11,671 bases of DNA, from positions 1-11,671 of the forward strand of contig JAUNHS010000031.1 of the NCBI GenBank assembly GCA_030523805.1. The letters are read 5' to 3'. Position 1 is the stretch's first letter. Each line of letters starts with the position of its first letter. A program made the position numbers and the translations under genes. This document shows positions 7,063 to 11,671 of this stretch, piece by piece. Source of the stretch: Acinetobacter sp. (GTDB taxonomy: Bacteria; Pseudomonadota; Gammaproteobacteria; Pseudomonadales; Moraxellaceae). The notes beneath the pieces were generated by a model. That model did no database searches. It had not been told where the DNA came from and saw only the letters and a list, made by a program, of their open reading frames with translations.

Positions 7063-7107
7063 AAAACAAGTCTTGTTTTCATATATAAATATACATGAAA
7101 ACAAGAC
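7063..7107. repeat. Hairpin and triple AAAACAAG repeat, possible terminator of the DUF3465 gene
   Basis: A perfect 13-bp inverted repeat (7070-7082 with 7095-7107) has a 12-nt AT loop. The octamer AAAACAAG appears three times: at 7063-7070, inverted at 7072-7079, and at 7098-7105, so the left arm can pair with either neighbour. Read on the minus strand, the hairpin lies about 100 bases past the DUF3465 gene and is followed by a T-rich stretch, fitting a terminator; an operator is also possible. Confidence 0.5.
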
Positions 7108-7204
7108 AATATTTCAACTAGTTTTGGCTTAAAAATATTCACTTTTTACTTATTATTCAATTTATTTACATTTCATTGGCATGAAACAAATCATGTGCTT
7201 CGCC

Positions 7205-7699
7205 TTATTCATAAACCTGACCGTTATGCTTCAACCAACCGCCAGCGTGCTTCCCTTGTGGATCATGATGTGTCCAATGAATGACACCACCTTTGTCGCT
7301 ATATTCATATTCACCATAAAATTGCACCGTATCGCCTTTTTTCAAATTTTGAATGCGTGGGGCTAAATCAATGTTGTGAGCGACCAAAATCGTAATGGCA
7401 TTATCTAGTTTCAGTAAAAATTTTTGATGACGAGAGCCTTTATTATCATCTGCTAAAATCGCAATTACCTTACCTTCGCTTTGCACTTGTACATTGCTTT
7501 TACGCTCTTGAAAGGCTTTGGCAATTTTAATAGATTCATTTTTAAATGATGATGAATCTGCTTGATGTGATTGATTATGCTGAACTTTTGATGATTCTGT
7601 CTGTGATTTGTGTTGCGACTGTTCACCCAACGGCAAACCAAAATAAGCCGCCACCGCAGCAACGATCAAGCCAATCAAACCTGCTTTATAATTTTTCAT
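7205..7699 (-). CDS. DUF3465 protein with N-terminal membrane anchor
   Basis: A 164-residue protein. A basic start and hydrophobic segment (about 7-22) suggest a single membrane anchor or an uncleaved signal, followed by a polar Ser/Gln/His-rich linker (about 26-52). The C-terminal domain (about 70-163) matches what I recall of DUF3465: [55 protein letters not shown]. Its strand pattern resembles a small beta-barrel of the OB type, and the conserved histidines (HWTHHD) could bind a ligand or metal; both are inferences. Function is unknown. The domain probably faces the periplasm. The ribosome binding site is poor (AGAG). It lies directly downstream of the tsf terminator with little room for its own promoter, so part of its expression may come from read-through. 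Confidence 0.82.
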   Translation of the reverse strand: MKNYKAGLIGLIVAAVAAYFGLPLGEQSQHKSQTESSKVQHNQSHQADSSSFKNESIKIAKAFQERKSNVQVQSEGKVIAILADDNKGSRHQKFLLKLDNAITILVAHNIDLAPRIQNLKKGDTVQFYGEYEYSDKGGVIHWTHHDPQGKHAGGWLKHNGQVYE

Positions 7700-7736
7700 A
7701 AAATTCTCTTACAACATCGTTGAAATAAGCATAGAT

Positions 7737-7767
7737 AAAAGCCCCAATCCACAGGAAAGGGGCTTTT
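7737..7767 (-). terminator. Rho-independent terminator of tsf
   Basis: A 9-bp stem, AAAAGCCCC (7737-7745) with GGGGCTTTT (7759-7767), has a 13-nt loop that can form an extra TCC/GGA pairing. Read on the minus strand it follows the tsf stop by about 20 bases and ends in a T-run. A small hairpin (AGATTG 7771-7776 with CAATCT 7781-7786) sits just before it. The T-run on the + strand would also permit reverse use. Confidence 0.82.
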
Positions 7768-7789
7768 TTTAGATTGAATACAATCTCAA

Positions 7790-8665
7790 TTATTTTGCAG
7801 CAGCTTGAGCAGCAGCAACTTCTTCAGCAAAACTTAATTCTGCTTTCTTCTCGATGCCTTCGCCCACTTCAAAGCGTACAAATTCTACAACTGTAGTAGA
7901 AGTTGCTTTCAATACATCTGCAACTTTCTTCTCGTTGTCAATCACATATTGCTGACGGTCAAGAGCAACTTCGTTTAAGTATTTCTCAACAGAACCTGTT
8001 ACCATTTTTTCAACGATATTTGCAGGCTTGCCAGATTCAATTGCTTTTGCTTCAGCAATTTCTTTCTCTTTAGCAATTAAGTCAGCAGGTACTTGTTCTG
8101 CTGTTACCGCTACAGGATTGAATGCAGCAACGTGCATTGCAATACCTTTACCAGTTGCAGCATCACCAGCGTAAGATACAACTACACCGATTTTTAAACC
8201 GTGCTTGTACACAGCCAACTCTGCACCTTCAACGATTTTTGCACGGCGAACTTGAATGTTTTCACCAATTTTTTGTACCAATGCAATACGAGCTTCTTCT
8301 ACAGTTTGACCATCGCCATACGGTAATTCAGCAACTTTTGCCACATCAGTTTCGCCAGAAGCTAAAATGATGTTTGCTACGTTGTTTGAGAAGTTAGCAA
8401 AGTTTTCATCTTTTGCTACGAAGTCAGTTTGGCAGTTTACTTCTACCAATACTGCTTTACCACCGTCTTGAACGATTGTAATTGCACCATCAGCTGCGAT
8501 GTTACCTGCTTTTTTAGCCGCTTTCGCTTGACCTGATTTACGAAGGTTATCAATGGCTAATTCAATATCACCATTCGCTTCTGTTAATGCTTTTTTGCAT
8601 TCCATCATTGCCAAACCAGTACGGTCACGCAATTCTTTTACCATGCTTGCAGTAATTGCAGTCAT
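7790..8665 (-). CDS. tsf: Translation elongation factor Ts
   Basis: A 291-residue EF-Ts, the guanine nucleotide exchange factor that recycles EF-Tu from GDP to GTP form during elongation. The N-terminal UBA-like domain (about 1-55) carries the signature LRDRTGLAMMECKKAL (12-27). The core begins with VNCQTDFVAKDENF (77-90), where the TDFVAKD motif contacts EF-Tu, and the dimer-like subdomains extend to the Ala-rich C-terminus. Length is typical. The open frame continues 19 codons upstream to 8722, but that stretch overlaps a hairpin in the rpsB-tsf gap; GGAG about 7 nt upstream and family alignment fix the start at 8665. It lies downstream of rpsB as in most bacteria, with an intervening terminator-like hairpin, and ends at its own terminator. 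Confidence 0.97.
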   Translation of the reverse strand: MTAITASMVKELRDRTGLAMMECKKALTEANGDIELAIDNLRKSGQAKAAKKAGNIAADGAITIVQDGGKAVLVEVNCQTDFVAKDENFANFSNNVANIILASGETDVAKVAELPYGDGQTVEEARIALVQKIGENIQVRRAKIVEGAELAVYKHGLKIGVVVSYAGDAATGKGIAMHVAAFNPVAVTAEQVPADLIAKEKEIAEAKAIESGKPANIVEKMVTGSVEKYLNEVALDRQQYVIDNEKKVADVLKATSTTVVEFVRFEVGEGIEKKAELSFAEEVAAAQAAAK

Positions 8666-8709
8666 GTCGTTCTCCAAATTAAGAAAATAAAATTTATAAA
8701 ATCTTGAGT

Positions 8710-8746
8710 AAAAACGGCTCAAAGAATAATGCCTTGAGCCGTTTTT
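8710..8746 (-). terminator. Hairpin between rpsB and tsf, terminator or attenuator
   Basis: A perfect 13-bp inverted repeat (8710-8722 with 8734-8746), GC-rich in the core (CGGCTC), has an 11-nt loop and is followed by a T-run on the minus strand. It lies 40 bases beyond the rpsB stop and about 45 before the tsf start. It would make most transcripts end after rpsB, or set the ratio of rpsB to tsf message, while tsf is reached by read-through or a promoter not identified here. Confidence 0.78.
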
Positions 8747-8786
8747 GATGCGATGACAACTATTATTGCCATTTCATCATTAGGCA

Positions 8787-9524
8787 TTATGCTTCAGCAG
8801 CTTCGCCTTTTGCTTGTGCATTTGCTTGTTGTTGAGCATATTCTTTACCAGCAAGAACTGCATCAGCCATTGCACTTGCGTACAAAGTTACTGCACGAAT
8901 TGCATCGTCATTACCAGGGATTACATAATCTACGCCATCTGGGTTAGAGTTTGTATCTACGATACCAATCACTGGAATCCCTAATTTGTTTGCTTCTTTG
9001 ATTGCTGTTGCTTCATGATCTACGTCAATAACGAACAACGCATCAGGTAAGCCACCCATGTTTTTCACGCCACCTAAATCACGCTCAAGTTTTGCCATTT
9101 CACGTGTACGCTCTAATGCTTCACGTTTTGTTAATTTAGCAAAAGTACCGTCTTGAGATTGTGTTTGTAGGTCTTTTAAACGGTTGATTGATTGACGAAC
9201 AGTTTTCCAGTTAGTCAATGTACCACCTAACCAACGGTGATCAACATAAGGCTGACCAGCACGTTGTGCTTGTTCACGGATAATTTCTGACGCAGCACGT
9301 TTAGTACCCACAAACAAAACTTTATTCTTTTTACTTGCTAAGTTATTAACAAAGTTTAAAGCATCGTTTAACGCTGGAACAGTTTTGTCCAAGTTAATGA
9401 TATGAATCTTGTTACGAGCACCAAAAATATATTGACGCATTTTTGGATTCCAAAAACGAGTTTGGTGACCAAAATGAGCACCAGCTTCTAAAAGCTGACG
9501 AATAGTTACATTGTAAGTAGCCAT
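8787..9524 (-). CDS. rpsB: 30S ribosomal protein S2
   Basis: A 245-residue S2 protein of the small ribosomal subunit, bound near the head-body junction with S1. Characteristic stretches are [19 protein letters not shown] (9-27), the conserved [10 protein letters not shown] (39-48), [10 protein letters not shown] (69-78), [10 protein letters not shown] (97-106), and [15 protein letters not shown] (157-171) followed by [26 protein letters not shown]. The short Ala-rich C-terminal tail is normal. The ribosome binding site is AAGGT upstream of the ATG. The gene is divergent from map and upstream of tsf, as in E. coli. The leader folds into a pseudoknot typical of S2 feedback control (see 9541-9617). 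Confidence 0.98.
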   Translation of the reverse strand: MATYNVTIRQLLEAGAHFGHQTRFWNPKMRQYIFGARNKIHIINLDKTVPALNDALNFVNNLASKKNKVLFVGTKRAASEIIREQAQRAGQPYVDHRWLGGTLTNWKTVRQSINRLKDLQTQSQDGTFAKLTKREALERTREMAKLERDLGGVKNMGGLPDALFVIDVDHEATAIKEANKLGIPVIGIVDTNSNPDGVDYVIPGNDDAIRAVTLYASAMADAVLAGKEYAQQQANAQAKGEAAEA

Positions 9525-9540
9525 ATTTGTACCTTAAAAA

Positions 9541-9617
9541 GTTTGGGTTAGACCTCCATACATCCGCATGCTCCACTTTTAAAAAGCACCCAGAGCGATG
9601 TGTCGATGTATGTGTGG
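9541..9617 (-). promoter_or_regulatory. rpsB leader RNA (t44-like S2 autoregulatory element)
   Basis: The rpsB leader contains an 8-bp pairing, CATACATC (9557-9564) with GATGTATG (9605-9612), and a 5-bp pairing, TGGGT (9544-9548) with ACCCA (9588-9592). The two cross, so together they form a pseudoknot. Between them lies GGTGCTTTT on the minus strand, a stretch I recall from the E. coli rpsB leader (the t44 element between map and rpsB). In gammaproteobacteria S2 binds such leaders and represses rpsB and tsf. Position and fold are seen; regulation is inferred from the family. Confidence 0.68.
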
Positions 9618-9631
9618 ATTTTTAATGCTTT

Positions 9632-9661
9632 GATTTTTATAAAAATTTTTCTATAAAAATC
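9632..9661. repeat. AT-rich inverted repeat in the rpsB promoter region
   Basis: GATTTTTATA (9632-9641) and TATAAAAATC (9652-9661) are perfect 10-bp inverted repeats around 10 AT-rich bases. They lie near the expected rpsB transcription start. They may simply reflect AT-rich promoter DNA. Confidence 0.4.
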
Positions 9662-9663
9662 GT

Positions 9664-9693
9664 TTTATCGCCACTTAAACATCATTTTTGCAA
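9664..9693 (-). promoter_or_regulatory. Candidate rpsB promoter
   Basis: On the minus strand TTGCAA (9688-9693) and GATAAA (9664-9669) are separated by 18 nt, each matching 4 of 6 consensus bases. It would give a leader of about 130 nt containing the whole pseudoknot element, and it stands back-to-back with the map promoter. Confidence 0.38.
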
Positions 9694-9710
9694 ATATTGT
9701 GTAAAAGTAT

Positions 9711-9739
9711 TTGATAAAAAAGCCGTATATTTATATCAT
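9711..9739 (+). promoter_or_regulatory. Candidate map promoter
   Basis: TTGATA (9711-9716) and TATCAT (9734-9739) are separated by an ideal 17 nt; the -10 matches 5 of 6 bases and the -35 4 of 6. Transcription would begin about 25 bases before the map start codon. Confidence 0.6.
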
Positions 9740-9771
9740 AAACGCGTAGAAATTTCCAAAGTTTTTTTCTT

Positions 9772-10593
9772 ATGTTAAGCAATCATTCTCAACGTTTAAT
9801 CAAAACCCCTGAAGAAATTGAAAAAATGCGTGTTGCAGGTAAACTTGCAGCTGATGTTTTAGAAATGATTAAACCACACGTTAAAGCAGGTGTTAGCACT
9901 TTAGAGCTAGACACTTTATGTCATGATTATATCGTCAATGTACAACAAGCCATTCCTGCTTGCTTGGGCTATGGTGGTGGTCATGGTCGTCCTGCGTTTC
10001 AGCATACCATTTGTACATCAGTCAATCATGTGGTGTGTCATGGCATTCCATCAGCAGATAAGATATTGAAAAAAGGCGATATTTTAAATATTGACGTAAC
10101 GATTATTAAAGATGGTTATCATGGCGATACCAGTATGATGTTTATCGTGGGCGATGAAACATCTATTTTAGCCAATCGTTTGTGCCAAGTGGCTCAAGAA
10201 GCCTTGTATATTGGCATGGAAACCGTTAAAGCGGGTGCTTATGTGGGTGATATTGGCTATGCGGTACAGCGTTATGTAGAATCGCAACGTTTTAGCGTTG
10301 TGCGTGAATATTGTGGGCATGGCATTGGTGCAAAATTCCACGATGAACCGCAAATTTTACATTACGGACAAAAAGGCACAGGTATGCGTTTGGAAGCTGG
10401 CATGACCTTTACCATTGAACCGATGGTGAATGCTGGTGTATGGCAAACCAAAACCTTAGGCGATAAATGGACAGTTGTAACCAAAGACCACAAATTATCA
10501 GCACAATATGAACATACGGTACTGGTAACAGAAACGGGATTAGAAGTTTTAACTGCTCGCCCTGATGAAGATTTATCACGTTTTAAAGCATGA
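9772..10593 (+). CDS. map: Type I methionine aminopeptidase
   Basis: A 273-residue cytosolic metalloenzyme that removes the initiator methionine from nascent proteins when the second residue is small. The creatinase ('pita bread') fold covers nearly the whole chain, starting KTPEEIEKMRVAGKLAADVL (11-30). The five metal ligands are present: Asp108 (NIDVT), Asp119 (HGDTS), His183 (CGHGIG), Glu216 (IEPM) and Glu247 (YEHT). His90 (VCHGIP) and His190 (FHDEP) match catalytic His79 and His178 of the E. coli enzyme. The N-terminus is about 10 residues longer than in E. coli. No Shine-Dalgarno sequence precedes the ATG, which follows a poly-T stretch; no better in-frame start exists before Met19. It is divergent from rpsB and followed by aspS, which has its own promoter. 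Confidence 0.97.
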   Translation: MLSNHSQRLIKTPEEIEKMRVAGKLAADVLEMIKPHVKAGVSTLELDTLCHDYIVNVQQAIPACLGYGGGHGRPAFQHTICTSVNHVVCHGIPSADKILKKGDILNIDVTIIKDGYHGDTSMMFIVGDETSILANRLCQVAQEALYIGMETVKAGAYVGDIGYAVQRYVESQRFSVVREYCGHGIGAKFHDEPQILHYGQKGTGMRLEAGMTFTIEPMVNAGVWQTKTLGDKWTVVTKDHKLSAQYEHTVLVTETGLEVLTARPDEDLSRFKA

Positions 10594-10659
10594 ATTTTAA
10601 ACAGTTATTGATAGCTGGCAATTTTCACAACAGAATATGCGGATATTCGCCTATTTTTG

Positions 10660-10689
10660 TTGCGAATTGTGTCTAAAAAAGGCTATAAT
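10660..10689 (+). promoter_or_regulatory. Candidate aspS promoter
   Basis: A perfect TATAAT (10684-10689) is preceded by TTGCGA (10660-10665) at 18 nt. It would start transcription about 38 bases before the aspS start codon. A weak hairpin, GAATAT (10633-10638) with ATATTC (10643-10648), then a short T-run, lies upstream and may end map messages. Confidence 0.62.
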
Positions 10690-10733
10690 AAACAGATATT
10701 TTTCCTACTAGATAATTTTATTGGATAAACGCC

Positions 10734-11671
10734 ATGATGCGAACACATTATTGTGGCTCTTTAACAGAAGCCCAAATTGACCAAACAGTAACCATTTGTG
10801 GTTGGGTACATCGCCGCCGAGATCACGGTGGAGTGATTTTCTTAGATATGCGAGATCGTGATGGCTTGGTGCAAGTCGTGATTGACCCAGATACACCTGA
10901 AGCCTTTGCTACAGCAGATAAATCACGTTCTGAATTTGTGTTAAAAATTACAGGTCGTGTGCGTCGTCGTTATGAAGGTACTGAAAATGCCAACATGGTG
11001 AGTGGTCAAATTGAAGTTTTGGGTAAAGAAATTGAAGTTTTGGCATCGTCTGAAACACCACCATTCCCACTGAATGATGACAGCATTAACGTATCTGAAG
11101 AGCATCGTTTAAAATACCGCTTCTTGGACATTCGCCGTCCTGAAATGTTGGATCGTTTGCGTTTCCGTTCTAAAGTAACCAATTTAATCCGTAATTATTT
11201 AGATGAACACGGTTTCTTGGACGTAGAAACACCAATTTTAACCCGTGCAACACCTGAAGGGGCGCGTGATTATCTTGTGCCGAGCCGTGTGTCAAATGGT
11301 GATTTTTACGCTTTACCACAGTCGCCACAATTATTTAAGCAATTATTAATGGTGGGTGGTATTGACCGCTATTATCAAATTGCAAAATGTTTCCGTGATG
11401 AAGATTTGCGTGCAGATCGTCAGCCTGAATTTACTCAAATTGACATTGAAACGTCTTTCTTAGATGACAATGATATTATGGATTTGATGGAAGGCATGAC
11501 GGTTAAATTGTTTGATGAATTATTAGGCATTAAGTTTGAGAAGTTCCAACGTATGCCGTATTCTGAAGCAATGCGTGATTATGCGTCAGATAAGCCTGAT
11601 TTGCGTATTCCTTTAAAATTGGTTGATGTCGCTGATTTAATGCAAGACGTTGAATTTAAAGTATTTGCTGG
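10734..11671 (+). CDS. aspS: Aspartyl-tRNA synthetase, 5' part (runs off the window)
   Basis: The first 312 codons of a class IIb synthetase that attaches aspartate to tRNA; the family is about 590 residues in bacteria, so roughly half is seen. The N-terminal OB-fold anticodon-binding domain spans about 1-108 ([20 protein letters not shown]). The catalytic domain follows with [10 protein letters not shown], the flipping-loop motif [24 protein letters not shown], and class II motif 2 with [18 protein letters not shown]. Two ATG codons occur in tandem at 10734 and 10737; I chose 10734 because GGA lies 8 nt upstream. His31 and Gly82 are the residues associated with non-discriminating AspRS, which charges both tRNA-Asp and tRNA-Asn. 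The frame is open to the edge. Confidence 0.97.
   Translation, partial: MMRTHYCGSLTEAQIDQTVTICGWVHRRRDHGGVIFLDMRDRDGLVQVVIDPDTPEAFATADKSRSEFVLKITGRVRRRYEGTENANMVSGQIEVLGKEIEVLASSETPPFPLNDDSINVSEEHRLKYRFLDIRRPEMLDRLRFRSKVTNLIRNYLDEHGFLDVETPILTRATPEGARDYLVPSRVSNGDFYALPQSPQLFKQLLMVGGIDRYYQIAKCFRDEDLRADRQPEFTQIDIETSFLDDNDIMDLMEGMTVKLFDELLGIKFEKFQRMPYSEAMRDYASDKPDLRIPLKLVDVADLMQDVEFKVFA

Larger units (their letters stand above)
6895..7204. other. 310-base intergenic region between hemO and the DUF3465 gene
   Basis: No coding region is convincing here. The part next to hemO holds its ribosome binding site and presumably its promoter; TTGCAA then 16 nt then TAATGC on the minus strand is a weak candidate. 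It also holds the inverted AATTGCAAT palindromes (6923-6975). The part next to the DUF3465 gene holds the CTTGTTTT/AAAACAAG repeats (7063-7107). The 7108-7204 stretch is AT-rich and shows nothing recognisable. Confidence 0.6.

Noticed and set aside
8122..8370. 82-codon + strand frame rich in Gln, Leu and His
   Set aside because: It is antisense to tsf and arises from its codon pattern.
8666..8722. N-terminal extension of the tsf reading frame by 19 codons
   Set aside because: It runs through the rpsB-tsf hairpin, has no ribosome binding site, and is absent from the EF-Ts family, whose start MTAITASMVKELR is clear with GGAG upstream.
10633..10658. Terminator of map
   Set aside because: The stem is only 6 bp with a loose T-run, too weak to annotate separately; it is mentioned under the aspS promoter.
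1..11671. CRISPR arrays, tRNA genes, insertion sequences, toxin-antitoxin or phage genes
   Set aside because: I looked for regularly spaced direct repeats, tRNA-like cloverleaf ends, transposase motifs and target duplications and saw none. All substantial frames are explained by chromosomal genes.

Overview
The window is AT-rich bacterial chromosome carrying ordinary gammaproteobacterial housekeeping genes. The partial AspRS begins [10 protein letters not shown], and the overall gene content and codon use fit Moraxellaceae, most likely Acinetobacter or a close relative. This assignment is recognition from memory, not a database result. I see no insertion sequence, prophage, CRISPR array, tRNA or rRNA gene.

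Layout. 1-42 holds the terminator of a gene lying upstream of the window. 229-540 (+) encodes an exported PepSY protein, convergent with a cytochrome b561 gene at 627-1169 (-), with a shared bidirectional terminator between them. 1429-2064 (+) encodes a YidB-like DUF937 protein, convergent with ftsY (2144-3181, -). Then come yebC (3372-4121, -), a DUF815-type AAA+ ATPase (4247-5128, -), a DUF2797 zinc-cluster protein (5212-6078, -), a Neisseria-type heme oxygenase hemO (6280-6894, -), a DUF3465 membrane-anchored protein (7205-7699, -), tsf (7790-8665, -) and rpsB (8787-9524, -). The 247-base gap 9525-9771 separates rpsB from the divergent map gene (9772-10593, +), followed by the 5' part of aspS (10734 to the window end, +).

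How the genes relate. rpsB, tsf, map, aspS, ftsY and yebC all serve translation, nascent-protein processing or membrane targeting. The divergent map/rpsB pair with rpsB-tsf is the arrangement known from E. coli, and the rpsB leader here can form a pseudoknot, as expected for S2 autoregulation. The accessory genes are mostly single transcription units with their own hairpin terminators. The heme oxygenase stands alone, with no heme-uptake genes beside it in the window.

I found no convincing undescribed multi-gene system. The best leads are the His31/Gly82 signature of a non-discriminating AspRS, the rpsB leader and rpsB-tsf hairpin, a perfect dyad in front of the cytochrome b561 gene, repeated palindromes around hemO, and the DUF2797/DUF815 pair of unknown function.
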